Shown here: positions 49,988-58,795 of the stretch, piece after piece
How positions within the stretch are numbered: the first letter of the stretch is position 1
How the letters are laid out: the number at the start of each line of letters is the position of its first letter
From: Prevotella sp.
GTDB lineage: Bacteria; Bacteroidota; Bacteroidia; Bacteroidales; Bacteroidaceae
DNA length: 64,000 nt
Assembly: GCA_017458125.1 (NCBI GenBank)
Contig: JAFTGB010000004.1
Span: forward strand, 62,001 to 126,000
Reading direction: 5' to 3'
The notes under the pieces: generated by a model
What the model was told of the DNA's origin: nothing
The model's input: only the letters and a program-made list of their open reading frames with translations
Databases searched by the model: none
Translations under genes and position numbers: made by a program

Positions 49988-52042
49988 TTATTCTTTCTTT
50001 TCCGTAGGGTAGGTGACGCGCGTATGGTAGACCGTTTTCAGCTTTTCTATGAGCACCGTCTTGGCATACTGGATGTCGCGGAACGTGATGGGGCACTCGC
50101 GGAAGTAGCCGTCGGCCACCTGGCTGTCCACAATTTTCTCGACGAGCTTGCGGATGCTATGCTCCGTGTAGTCCGAGAGCGAGCGCGACGCCGCTTCCAC
50201 TGAGTCGGCCATCATCAGGCAAGCCTGCTCGCGGGTGAAGGGGTTCGGACCGGGATAGGTGAACAGGAGGTCGTCGACGGGCTTGTCGGGGTGCTCGTTC
50301 TTATAGCGGATGTAGAAGAACTTGGCCTTGCCCAGTCCGTGGTGAGTGGCTATGAAGTCGCGGATGACCTTCGGCAGACCGTACTTGTCGGCCATCTTCA
50401 AGCCCTCGGTGACGTGGCTGATGATGATTTGTGCGCTTTCAATGTCGGTCAGCATCTCGTGCGGGTCTATGCCCGTCTGGTTCTCCGTATAATAAATAGG
50501 ATTAGAGAGCTTGCCGATGTCGTGGTAGAGGGCGCCCGTGCGCACCAACTGCGCCTTGGCACCTATCTTGTTGGCTATCTCGCCCGCCAGGTTGGCCACC
50601 TGTATGGAGTGGTTGAAGGTGCCCGGAGCCACCTCGCTCATCTTGCGCAGCAGCTCATTGTTGGTGTTCGACAGTTCAATAAGCGTGATGTCGCTGGTGA
50701 AGCCGAAGGCCTTCTCGATGAGGTAGAGCAGCGGGTAGGCGAAGAGCAGGGCGATGCCGTTGACCACTAAGTAGTTGTACGTGCTGTAGTCTATCATGGT
50801 CAGCGTCGTGGCCCGTGTCCAGTCGAAAGCCAGGTTGACGGCCATGCTGGACAGCGAGATGATGATGGCCGACTTGAACAACTGCGACCGTTGCGACAGC
50901 TCGCGCAGCGAACTGATGGCCACCAGTCCGGCCACGGTCTCCAAGACGACGAACTCAAACGGGTGCTGCAGCATGATGGCGCAGATGAAGACCATGGTGG
51001 TGTGCGTCATGAAAGCCGTTCGCGAGTCGAGGAACACGCGGATGAAGATGGGCACCATGGCGTAGGGCAGTATGTAGACGTGTACGAAAGTGTTGCGCAC
51101 GAAGAGTGCCGTCAGCAGCGCAAAGATGACTATCATGACATAGAGCATGGCGATGTTGCGCGGCTTCTCGAAGTAGTCCTTGCGGTACAGACTCAGGTAG
51201 ACGGTGAACAGAATCATAAGGATGGACACGTACAGTATCTGTCCCATCAGCGATATCTGGTTCTGCGTCTTGTCCTGCATGCGCCGCTCGTTTTCCTTGG
51301 TGAACGACTCGATGATGCGGAAAGTGCGCTCGGTCACGATGTCGCCGTGGTCAATAATCTTCTGCCCCTTCTGCACCATGCCGCTGGCCAGCGGTATGCT
51401 GGCCATGAGTTCGTTCTTGCTGGTCTCGCTGCGCGTCTGGTCGAACACCAGGTTGGGCGTGATGTAGTTGTTCAGGTTGCACTTCTGCAGTTGCGGGCGC
51501 ACGGGGGCTAACAGCTCGTTCTGGAACAGCCGCTCGTATGCCGTCTTAGGCGAGTAGACGTTCATGATGGACACGCTGGCGGCCTGCTTCTGCGTGACCA
51601 CGCGGATGGTGCTCGACGTGTCGAGGTGCAGTTCCTCGTACGCTTTCGACTCCATGATGCCCTGTTCGTACAGACCGTGCAGCAGTCTGGCTATGGTGCC
51701 CACGTAGTCGTCGGTCAGTCCCGGTATGCCGTCGGCATAGTCGGCCTTGAACTTGCGTATCATCTTCGTCTCCGTGTCGCCGTTCAGCTTGTAGTACGGC
51801 TCGTATTCCTTCATCACGCTGTCGCGCTCGTACTTGATGACGTCCTCCGACTTATAGACCAGGAAGTCGAAAGGTGCCGTGAAGTCGGCGTACTTCCAGG
51901 GCTTCCCCTTTTCAGCGAAGAAGAGGTTAGCGGTATCGTGAGGCAGCGACCACACCACGATGGCTACCGTGGCGATGACCAGCGACGAGCGTATCAGCAG
52001 GTCGCGCAGCATGGTGTTTTCCTTGAGTTTTATGTTACCCAT
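49988..52042 (-). CDS. 7TM-HD membrane phosphohydrolase (PgpH-like)
   Basis: 684 residues. One N-terminal helix (about 16-34), an extracytoplasmic 7TMR-HD domain (about 45-270), seven membrane helices (about 272-455) and a cytoplasmic HD domain (about 480-640) with NHSIQVANLAGEIANKIGA, YHDIGKLSNPIYYTENQ and ATHHGLGKAKFFY. In PgpH of Firmicutes this architecture hydrolyses cyclic di-AMP; in Bacteroidota the substrate is less certain. An ATG ten codons further in (MLRDLLIRSS) could be the real start. It is divergent from gltX. Confidence 0.88.
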   Translation of the reverse strand: MGNIKLKENTMLRDLLIRSSLVIATVAIVVWSLPHDTANLFFAEKGKPWKYADFTAPFDFLVYKSEDVIKYERDSVMKEYEPYYKLNGDTETKMIRKFKADYADGIPGLTDDYVGTIARLLHGLYEQGIMESKAYEELHLDTSSTIRVVTQKQAASVSIMNVYSPKTAYERLFQNELLAPVRPQLQKCNLNNYITPNLVFDQTRSETSKNELMASIPLASGMVQKGQKIIDHGDIVTERTFRIIESFTKENERRMQDKTQNQISLMGQILYVSILMILFTVYLSLYRKDYFEKPRNIAMLYVMIVIFALLTALFVRNTFVHVYILPYAMVPIFIRVFLDSRTAFMTHTTMVFICAIMLQHPFEFVVLETVAGLVAISSLRELSQRSQLFKSAIIISLSSMAVNLAFDWTRATTLTMIDYSTYNYLVVNGIALLFAYPLLYLIEKAFGFTSDITLIELSNTNNELLRKMSEVAPGTFNHSIQVANLAGEIANKIGAKAQLVRTGALYHDIGKLSNPIYYTENQTGIDPHEMLTDIESAQIIISHVTEGLKMADKYGLPKVIRDFIATHHGLGKAKFFYIRYKNEHPDKPVDDLLFTYPGPNPFTREQACLMMADSVEAASRSLSDYTEHSIRKLVEKIVDSQVADGYFRECPITFRDIQYAKTVLIEKLKTVYHTRVTYPTEKKE

Positions 52043-52080
52043 GAGTAAGTGAAAATGGTTCCTATTTTTTATTTACCGTG

Positions 52081-52088
52081 CGAAAATA
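52081..52088 (-). promoter_or_regulatory. possible -7 element TATTTTCG of the 7TM-HD gene
   Basis: TATTTTCG on the minus strand, one base off consensus, 38 nt before the start. Weak. Confidence 0.35.
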
Positions 52089-52121
52089 CGAAAAAAAAGC
52101 CTAATTCTCAAAAAAAATGCG

Positions 52122-52129
52122 TACTTTTG
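52122..52129 (+). promoter_or_regulatory. gltX -7 promoter element TACTTTTG
   Basis: TACTTTTG, 31 nt before the gltX ATG. Confidence 0.65.
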
Positions 52130-52160
52130 CACAAATTATTGGAAAAAAGACCATTCAAGC

Positions 52161-53717
52161 ATGGCTGAAAGAAGAGTAAGGGTGCGTTTTGCACCCAGTC
52201 CCACGGGGGCATTGCATATTGGCGGCGTACGTACCGCATTGTATAATTATCTGTTTGCACGCCAGCACGGCGGCGACTTGGTGTTCCGCATTGAGGACAC
52301 CGACTCGACACGTTTCGTTCCCGGTGCCGAGGAGTATATCATCGAGAGTTTCAAGTGGCTGGGCATCCAGTTCGACGAAGGCGTCTCTTTCGGTGGCGAC
52401 AAAGGTCCCTACCGGCAGAGCGAGCGTCGTGACATCTATAAGAAATATGTGCAGCAGCTGCTCGACAACGGCAAGGCTTACATCGCTTTTGACACTCCGC
52501 AGGAGCTGGAGCAGAAGCGCGCCGAGATACAAAACTTCCAATACGACTGCCATACGCGCCAGCAGATGCGCAATTCGCTGACGCTGCCCAAGGAGGAGGT
52601 AGACCGTCTGATAGCCGACGGTCAGCAGTACGTGGTGCGTTTCCGCGTGGAGGCTGGCCGGGAGATTTTGGTCAACGACCTCATCCGTGGCGAGGTGCGC
52701 GTCAAAAGCGACATCTGCGACGATAAGGTGCTTTACAAGAGTGCCGACGAGTTACCCACTTACCATCTGGCCAACATCGTCGACGACCACCTGATGGAGA
52801 TTTCGCACGTCATCCGTGGCGAGGAGTGGTTGCCCTCGGCGCCGCTGCACGTCATGCTGTATGAGGCCTTTGGCTGGCAGGACACCATGCCGCAGTTTGC
52901 CCACCTGCCCCTGCTGCTCAAGCCCGACGGCAAGGGTAAGCTGTCGAAGCGCGACGGCGACCGGCTGGGTTTCCCCGTGTTCCCCCTGCGCTGGACCGAT
53001 CCCAAGACGGGCGACGTCAGCCGTGGCTATCGTGAGGACGGCTACTTCCCCGAGGCCGTCATCAATTTCCTGGCCCTCTTGGGTTGGAACCCCGGCACCG
53101 AGCAGGAGCTGTTCACGCTTGACGAGCTGGTGCCGCTGTTCGACATCAGCAAGTGCTCGAAGGCCGGAGCTAAGTTTGCCTACGAGAAAGCCGTATGGTT
53201 CAACCATGAGTACATTCTTAAAAAGTCGGCCGAGGAGATTGCCGCACTGTTCTTCCCTGAAGTGAAAGAGCACTGTCCCGACGAGACGATGGAGCGTGTG
53301 ACGGCTGTTACGCGCATGATGAAGGATCGCGTCAGTTTCGTCCACGAGCTGTGGCCCCTGTGCTCGTTCTTCTTCGTTGCTCCCACCACGTACGACGAGA
53401 AGACGGTGAAGAAGCGCTGGAAGGAAGACTCCGCCCAGCAGCTCACCGAGCTTATCGGCGTTCTGGAGGGCATCGACGACTTCTCGCTGGAGAACCAGGA
53501 GCGCATCGTCCACGCCTGGATAGAAGAGAAGGGCTACAAGCTTGGTAACATCATGAACGCTTGGCGTCTGACGCTTGTCGGCGAGGGTAAGGGTCCCGGC
53601 ATGTTCGACATCTCTGCCTTCCTCGGCAAGGACGAGACCATCCGTCGCATGAAGCGGGCCATTGAAGTGCTGGAGACCCCCTCGGGGGCCGTAGGAGGGG
53701 CTTTACTTTATGTATAA
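52161..53717 (+). CDS. gltX: glutamyl-tRNA synthetase with repeat-derived C-terminus
   Basis: 518 residues. Class I signatures are present: [24 protein letters not shown] near the start (HIGH box) and [15 protein letters not shown] (KMSKS box), with the helical anticodon-binding C-terminus. It charges tRNA-Glu. The last residues, [13 protein letters not shown], are read from a 24-bp GC-rich repeat unit also found in the pullulanase gene. The family normally ends soon after a stretch like MKRAIEVL, so this tail is an acquired extension. It overlaps waaA by 8 nt. Confidence 0.95.
   Translation: MAERRVRVRFAPSPTGALHIGGVRTALYNYLFARQHGGDLVFRIEDTDSTRFVPGAEEYIIESFKWLGIQFDEGVSFGGDKGPYRQSERRDIYKKYVQQLLDNGKAYIAFDTPQELEQKRAEIQNFQYDCHTRQQMRNSLTLPKEEVDRLIADGQQYVVRFRVEAGREILVNDLIRGEVRVKSDICDDKVLYKSADELPTYHLANIVDDHLMEISHVIRGEEWLPSAPLHVMLYEAFGWQDTMPQFAHLPLLLKPDGKGKLSKRDGDRLGFPVFPLRWTDPKTGDVSRGYREDGYFPEAVINFLALLGWNPGTEQELFTLDELVPLFDISKCSKAGAKFAYEKAVWFNHEYILKKSAEEIAALFFPEVKEHCPDETMERVTAVTRMMKDRVSFVHELWPLCSFFFVAPTTYDEKTVKKRWKEDSAQQLTELIGVLEGIDDFSLENQERIVHAWIEEKGYKLGNIMNAWRLTLVGEGKGPGMFDISAFLGKDETIRRMKRAIEVLETPSGAVGGALLYV
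53675..53705 (+). repeat. GC-rich repeat unit at the end of gltX
   Basis: CCCCTCGGGGGCCGTAGG followed by AGGGGC (within 53675-53705) differs from pullulanase unit 16768-16791 by one base (A for G). It supplies PSGAVGGA of the GltX tail and lies just before the waaA start. Confidence 0.85.
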
Positions 53718-54978
53718 CTTAGGCATCTATCTCTACCAGTTAGGCGTTGCCGTCACGAGCCTTTTCAGCGAGAAGGTGCGCAAGATGTGGCGTGGTGAGC
53801 GCGAAGCCATACGTCTGCTGCGCCAGAAGGTCGACCCCGAGGCCAGCTATGTCTGGTTCCATGCCGCCTCCTTAGGCGAGTTCGAGCAGGGCCGACCGCT
53901 CATGGAGCAGCTGCGGCGCGAACATCCGGAGTATAAGATTCTGCTGACCTTCTTCTCGCCTTCGGGCTACGAGGTGCGCAAGAACTACGAAGGCGCCGAC
54001 ATCATCTGCTACCTGCCGCTCGACACCATCACCAACGCCCGCCGCTTCCTGCGTGCCGTCAGGCCCGTCATGGCCTTCTTCATCAAGTACGAGTTCTGGT
54101 ACAACTACCTGCATATCCTCAAGCACCGCAATGTGCCTGTCTACAGCGTCAGCAGCATCTTCCGTCCCGGTCAGATATTCTTCCGCTGGTACGGTCGCCA
54201 GTACAGTCATGTGCTCAAGTGCTTCACCCGCTTCTACGTGCAGAACGAAGTTAGCCGCCAGCTGCTGCATTCGATAGGCATCACCGACGTGCAGGTGGTC
54301 GGCGACACCCGTTTCGACCGTGTGCTGCAAATCAAGGAGGCTGCCCGTCAGCTGTCCGTCGTCGAGGAGTTTTTGGGAGTTAGTGGCGAGAAGTTAGAGG
54401 TCGGTGAGAAACCCAAGGTCTTCGTAGCCGGTTCCTCATGGGAGCCAGACGAGGAGATTTTCATCCCTTGGTTTAAGCAGCATCCTGACTGGAAACTCAT
54501 CATAGCCCCCCACGTCATCAGCGAGGAACACCTCCGCCAGATAGAGTCCAAGCTGAAGGGCAAGGTCATCCGTTACAGCCAGTGTTCAGAAGGAAGTGCG
54601 GAAGCAAATTCTTCACTCTTCACTCTTCACTCTTCACGATTCATCGAATGTTTCGGCCTGCTCAGCAGCATCTACCGCTATGCTGACGTCACCTACGTCG
54701 GCGGAGGCTTCGGCGTAGGCATTCACAACACGTTGGAGGCTGCCGTGTGGGACGTTCCCGTCATCTTCGGCCCTAACAACGAGCGCTTCCAGGAGGCTCA
54801 GGGCCTCAAGGCCTGTGGCGGCGGTTTCGAGATTAGCGGCCCCGCCGATTTCCAGCGCGTCATGCAGCAGTTCGCCGACCATCCCCAAGCCATCCGCGAC
54901 GCCGGTCGCCAGTCGGGCCGTTTCGTCCAGCAGATGACCGGTGCCACTGAGAAAATCCTTGCCGACGTAAAGCTGTAA
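53710..54978 (+). CDS. waaA: 3-deoxy-D-manno-octulosonic acid (Kdo) transferase
   Basis: 422 residues. N-terminal membrane anchor (about 1-20), then [20 protein letters not shown], the conserved WaaA start with the catalytic Glu, [17 protein letters not shown], and the GT-B C-terminal domain ([43 protein letters not shown]). It adds Kdo to lipid A at the inner membrane. Two small micro-repeats give [11 protein letters not shown] (54372-54412) and [12 protein letters not shown] (54605-54640). It starts inside gltX and has no promoter of its own that I can see. Confidence 0.9.
   Translation: MYNLGIYLYQLGVAVTSLFSEKVRKMWRGEREAIRLLRQKVDPEASYVWFHAASLGEFEQGRPLMEQLRREHPEYKILLTFFSPSGYEVRKNYEGADIICYLPLDTITNARRFLRAVRPVMAFFIKYEFWYNYLHILKHRNVPVYSVSSIFRPGQIFFRWYGRQYSHVLKCFTRFYVQNEVSRQLLHSIGITDVQVVGDTRFDRVLQIKEAARQLSVVEEFLGVSGEKLEVGEKPKVFVAGSSWEPDEEIFIPWFKQHPDWKLIIAPHVISEEHLRQIESKLKGKVIRYSQCSEGSAEANSSLFTLHSSRFIECFGLLSSIYRYADVTYVGGGFGVGIHNTLEAAVWDVPVIFGPNNERFQEAQGLKACGGGFEISGPADFQRVMQQFADHPQAIRDAGRQSGRFVQQMTGATEKILADVKL
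54605..54640 (+). repeat. 7-nt micro-repeat (TTCACTC) inside waaA
   Basis: Four copies of CTTCACT in tandem (54610-54637) encode [11 protein letters not shown] between ANS and [12 protein letters not shown], in frame. CACTCTTCACT units also occur in GH95 (23243-23279). Confidence 0.7.
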
Positions 54979-55002
54979 ACGCCGGTCGTCATCATGGCCC
55001 CC

Positions 55003-55076
55003 AAAAAGTGTGCCAACGCTGGGCACACTGTGTGCCTGCCGCTGGCACACTGTGTGCCTACCGTTGGCACACTTTT
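55003..55076. repeat. REP-like palindrome GTGTGCCAACG, copy 2
   Basis: AAAAAGTGTGCCAACG and CGTTGGCACACTTTT form the ends, with two internal GGCACACTGTGTGCC-type palindromes. Same ends and length as 41001-41074. It lies 24 nt after the waaA stop and may serve as its terminator (stem then TTTT). Confidence 0.85.
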
Positions 55077-55150
55077 CGATTAGGCTGAAAAATTCTTGAG
55101 CGAATGGCGTTAATCTTCTAAAAATGCTTTCTCGTTTCAGCCTTATTTCG

Positions 55151-55158
55151 TATATTTG
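55151..55158 (+). promoter_or_regulatory. -7 promoter element TATATTTG
   Basis: TATATTTG, 41 nt before the ATG of the membrane AraC regulator. Confidence 0.6.
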
Positions 55159-55199
55159 CAAAACAGTGTCCAATAGAAAGGTTCAAGAATCATAGTACA

Positions 55200-56333
55200 A
55201 TGACAGGGAATGATGCCTATATGACGCTTTATGGAGCAGCAGCCATGCTGTCATTGGTAGCATGTTGCTATCTGCTGTTACGCCGGGCCAACGCCATCGC
55301 CCCTGATGTCACGTCTCCGGAACGCCTGCGCCGATGGACTGCAGCCTTATTTGCAAGCATGACTTTGAGCCATGTGTGGTATATGCCGGAATTCTATCTC
55401 AGCTCGGCTGAAGATGTTCTGCTGTGCAATCTTGTAGGTGGAACGCTCGACTTCATGACGCTTGTCCCTCTTGGAATAATCGTATTGCTGTCCATGCTGC
55501 AAGACCGCAGACGGCCTCTCTGGCCAGTCTGCGTTGCGGTGTCCCCACTTGTAGTCATCACGATGCTGTGCGCCGTCGCCCGTAGCATAGCACTTCTACC
55601 TATATTATATCTCTACTACCTGTGGTTGGGCATCGTCTTTGTGTCATATATGGTACGTCAGGTGCGACGCTACAGCCTCTGGCTGCGCGACAACTATGCC
55701 GATTTGGAGCACAAGGAGGTGTGGCAGAGTTTTGTTATATTGGCCTTCATTCTGTTTTTTTTCGGCATTTACACCTTAGACCCCTACTATCGCGCCGTCA
55801 AATATATCATGCAATTAAACAACATGATCCTTGTGTGCTATCTTCTGTGGCGAGTGGAGACGTTAAGCGACTTGAGTGCTCATGGGGTTTCGGAGGCTGA
55901 GATGACATCACCTGATAACCTTAAAAGCTCACAATCTGATAACCTTAAAATCCCACAGTCTCTAAATCTCACCCCATTGCTGCAAAAGCATTGCATAGAC
56001 ACCCAGCTCTACTTACAGCATGACCTGACCTTGTTTCAGCTTGCCAAGGCTATTGGAACCAACCGCTACTATCTTAGCCAGTATTTCTCACACCGGGGTA
56101 CGACATACAATGCCTACATCAACGGCCTGCGCATCCAGCACTTTATGAGTATCTGTCGCAAGGCCGTCGCCAGTCAGCAATCCTTCACAGCTCAGCAGTT
56201 GGCCTTAGAGAGCGGTTTCCATCATTACCGCACGTTTAGCAATGCCTTCAAGCAGCAGACGGGGCAGACAGTGACAGGCTGGATGAAGGCTTGCTCGAAG
56301 GACAAGGCTCAGCAGGGGATAGAAGCACCCTAA
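55200..56333 (+). CDS. membrane-anchored AraC-family regulator
   Basis: 377 residues: about seven membrane helices (first at 10-27, last ending near 220), a short linker, then an AraC helix-turn-helix domain (about 262-365; DLTLFQLAKAIGTNRYYLSQYF, then YINGLRIQHFMS and ESGFHHYRTFSNAFKQQTGQT). It would link a membrane signal directly to transcription without a kinase. The linker contains two exact copies of a 15-mer 24 nt apart (55912-55926, 55936-55950), giving SDNLK twice. It is followed by a strong terminator. Target genes are unknown; the amidohydrolase gene downstream is one candidate. Confidence 0.8.
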   Translation: MTGNDAYMTLYGAAAMLSLVACCYLLLRRANAIAPDVTSPERLRRWTAALFASMTLSHVWYMPEFYLSSAEDVLLCNLVGGTLDFMTLVPLGIIVLLSMLQDRRRPLWPVCVAVSPLVVITMLCAVARSIALLPILYLYYLWLGIVFVSYMVRQVRRYSLWLRDNYADLEHKEVWQSFVILAFILFFFGIYTLDPYYRAVKYIMQLNNMILVCYLLWRVETLSDLSAHGVSEAEMTSPDNLKSSQSDNLKIPQSLNLTPLLQKHCIDTQLYLQHDLTLFQLAKAIGTNRYYLSQYFSHRGTTYNAYINGLRIQHFMSICRKAVASQQSFTAQQLALESGFHHYRTFSNAFKQQTGQTVTGWMKACSKDKAQQGIEAP

Positions 56334-56370
56334 AGTGGAAAAATCTGCAAAAGTAATAGTAAAATCTGCA

Positions 56371-56408
56371 AGAATCACGGCTTACGACATGAGCCGTGAT
56401 TCTTTTTT
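56371..56408 (+). terminator. terminator of the membrane AraC gene
   Basis: GAATCACGGCT and AGCCGTGATTC pair around 9 nt and are followed by seven T. Confidence 0.88.
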
Positions 56409-56421
56409 TAGGGGAAAACAC

Positions 56422-56429
56422 TAACTTTG
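56422..56429 (+). promoter_or_regulatory. -7 promoter element TAACTTTG
   Basis: TAACTTTG, 80 nt before the amidohydrolase ATG. Confidence 0.55.
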
Positions 56430-56509
56430 CCAACAGCTATGCTCGACAAAAACCAGGTTTGTAAAAGCTGAATATAAATAGAGATTGTATAAACGCAAAT
56501 AAACAAGCA

Positions 56510-58300
56510 ATGAAAACAATTAGCAAAAGTATGAAGAGGATGCTGTCATGCATCGTAGTTTTAGGCGGCGTTGTTGCAGCGGGTATGCTTGCCAGTTGCT
56601 CGGACAAAGACAACTCAAAAGAAGATACCCCTTCGGAAAAGAAAGGTGCCGACCTCGTGGTTTATGGTAAGATTTTCACTTCCGAAAACAACCAGATTGT
56701 AGAAGCCTTTGCCGTGAAAGACGGCAAGTACGTCTATGTGGGTGACAAGAAGGGCGCCGAGGTCTTTGTTGAGGCAGGAAAGACCGAAGTGGTGGACTAT
56801 ACTGGCAAAGGCCTCGTGATGTCCGGCTGTGGTAACGGACACTCTCACTACATGCTGGGTTATGCCCTTAAGACCATCGGCACGATAATCAGTTTAGAGG
56901 ATGATTCGGAAAAGCTGCTCAAGGAAATCGTTCCCGCTGCCGTCAAAAAGGCAAGGGCTGAAGGCGCAACGTCAATCTTTGCCCAAGGCTGGCGTCTGCA
57001 GAGCCTTGAGCCTCAAGTGCCTACCCGTGAGGATCTGGATGCCATCTGCAGCGACATACCCATATACCTCCTCGATGAGGAGTGCCACAAGGCACTGGCC
57101 AACACCATCCTGCTGAAGAAGGCCGGCATCATCAAGGAAGACGGTACCGCAGGCAGGACAGCATTGCGCGGCGGCGAGATAGTGACAGATGCTAACGGCA
57201 TGCCTACTGGTATGCTGAAAGAGCAGGCCCAAACCTATGTGCGCCAGTTCCTGGACAATGACAACCTCTATACCCTCGACAGGGCCATAGCCAACCTTGC
57301 GGAAATCGAGCAATACATGCTGTCAGTGGGTTATACGATGTACCACGGGGGCTGGGGTAACTATTTCGTCAACACGAATTACTACGAGGCTTGTCAGCAG
57401 CTGGACAATGCCGGCAAGCTGCACTTTGTGGTGGGCCTGCCCTACGAGATAGAGAGCTGGATGGATATGGACGAGGCTCTGGCCAGAGCCGTTGATGCCA
57501 AGAAGTTCGCTTCCAAGCGCGTCTTGCCAAGATGGATCAAGTTGCTCTACGACGGTGGGGTCGAAGCAGGAACAGGAATTGTGGACCCGCTCTATCCCGA
57601 CGGTCACCAGGGCATTGCCAACTGGACGGAAGCAGAGGTGACGGAGCTGACGCGCAAGGCTAATGCCCAAGGTCTGACTATTCACATACACGTGATGGGC
57701 AACAAGGGAGTCAATCAAGTGGTCAACGCCTTCGTCAATGGCGGAAAGGACGAGATGCGCAATACGCTGGTACACGTACGCAACGTCGATGAGGCCGATT
57801 ACAAGCGTATGGCAGAGCATAACATCTATGTCACCTCTGGCGTGACTTGGCATCATGCCCAAACAGGATTGGCTGACCTGCTTCGGCAGTATGGCATGAC
57901 TCCCATAGGTCAGGAGGACAAGTCGTATCCTTTTAAGTCTTTCTTCGACAACAACATTCCCGTGACCATCCACTCAGACTATCCTGCACTGAGCGGCAGT
58001 CCCGACGACCCGTTCGGCATCATGGAGATTGCAGTGACTGGAGTGCTTTGGTCTGAGAACGGTACTCCTTGGTGGCCAGAAGAACTTGCCACTCGCGAAC
58101 AGACTCTCGCTGCCATGACCATCAACGTTGCCAAACAGATGTTCATTGAGAATGAAAGAGGCAGTATCAGCACTGGCAAATATGCCGACTTCCTCCTTCT
58201 TAATCAGGATGTGCTAACCTGTCCTGTGAACGAAATTCACTCTACCAAGCCTGTAGCCACCTACTTCGAGGGCAAGAAGGTGTTCCCGGTAGTGAAATAA
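56510..58300 (+). CDS. amidohydrolase-family lipoprotein (YtcJ-like)
   Basis: 596 residues. A lipoprotein signal ends at a Cys in GMLASC (about residue 30). It has the metal-dependent hydrolase layout: a beta-sandwich front (ADLVVYGKIFTSENNQIVEAFAVKDGKYVYVG), then NGHSHY with His111 and His113, later HIHVMGNKG, and the end SISTGKYADFLLLNQDVL. YtcJ-like enzymes hydrolyse amide or related bonds of small molecules; the substrate here is unknown. Being a lipoprotein it acts outside the cytoplasm. Less GC-rich than its neighbours. Strong terminator at 58321-58358. Confidence 0.85.
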   Translation: MKTISKSMKRMLSCIVVLGGVVAAGMLASCSDKDNSKEDTPSEKKGADLVVYGKIFTSENNQIVEAFAVKDGKYVYVGDKKGAEVFVEAGKTEVVDYTGKGLVMSGCGNGHSHYMLGYALKTIGTIISLEDDSEKLLKEIVPAAVKKARAEGATSIFAQGWRLQSLEPQVPTREDLDAICSDIPIYLLDEECHKALANTILLKKAGIIKEDGTAGRTALRGGEIVTDANGMPTGMLKEQAQTYVRQFLDNDNLYTLDRAIANLAEIEQYMLSVGYTMYHGGWGNYFVNTNYYEACQQLDNAGKLHFVVGLPYEIESWMDMDEALARAVDAKKFASKRVLPRWIKLLYDGGVEAGTGIVDPLYPDGHQGIANWTEAEVTELTRKANAQGLTIHIHVMGNKGVNQVVNAFVNGGKDEMRNTLVHVRNVDEADYKRMAEHNIYVTSGVTWHHAQTGLADLLRQYGMTPIGQEDKSYPFKSFFDNNIPVTIHSDYPALSGSPDDPFGIMEIAVTGVLWSENGTPWWPEELATREQTLAAMTINVAKQMFIENERGSISTGKYADFLLLNQDVLTCPVNEIHSTKPVATYFEGKKVFPVVK

Positions 58301-58320
58301 GGATATACATTCATGGAATC

Positions 58321-58358
58321 AAGAAGAGAATGCGTCGACGCATTCTCTTCTTTTTTTT
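58321..58358 (+). terminator. terminator of the amidohydrolase gene
   Basis: A perfect 32-nt palindrome, AAGAAGAGAATGCGTC with its complement, runs into eight or more T. Confidence 0.9.
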
Positions 58359-58424
58359 CTGCCATCTGGAGCCTCTCACCAGCTAAAAAACGCCCAAACC
58401 TTTGGTTGTTCTGATTTTTTTCCG

Positions 58425-58432
58425 TATCTTTG
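58425..58432 (+). promoter_or_regulatory. -7 promoter element TATCTTTG with long leader
   Basis: TATCTTTG with TTTG at 58401-58404, 20 nt upstream, a good -33/-7 pair. The next ATG of a real gene is about 360 nt downstream. Confidence 0.7.
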
Positions 58433-58795
58433 CCCGCACTGTCAGTTAGTCCATCCGTGGGCGGCGGGCGGTCTTATATATGAGAAAGACGTTTTCGAAC
58501 GTCTGTCGTTGTAGGTCGTGAATCTCGCAAGTTCCTTATCTCTACAACAGGCAGATGGCAACGAGACGTCTGCGGTGGTACGTTTCTATATACCTTAAAT
58601 ATTTATATAGTTCGTGCTGGCGTGGGCTAACTGCGTTGTCTATCCTGTGTAGAGAGGGCAATGCGAGAGCCTGCGACCTCAGGGTAGACGAGAGAACAGA
58701 CACCTACGCCATTTTCGTATGATAAGCAAAACCTAAAACTGCTCATTAAAATTGCCGAAGTTGGGGTGTTGAGGAGGCAAGGAAAACGAAGAAAA
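58433..58795 (+). ncRNA. long structured leader or independent small RNA, unidentified
   Basis: About 360 nt between a strong promoter and the coiled-coil lipoprotein gene, without a convincing ORF. Possible stems: GCCCGC with GCGGGC near its start (58432-58475), AGACGTT-TTCG-AACGTCT (58485-58502), and pairing of TATATA-type strings around 58590-58612. It does not match the conserved pieces of RNase P, tmRNA or SRP RNA that I know. Either a regulatory leader or an RNA gene. Confidence 0.35.

Noticed and set aside
58466-58520. 13-codon frame MRKTFSNVCRCRS in the long leader
   Set aside because: Very short and overlaps a clear stem-loop; no support as a gene or leader peptide.
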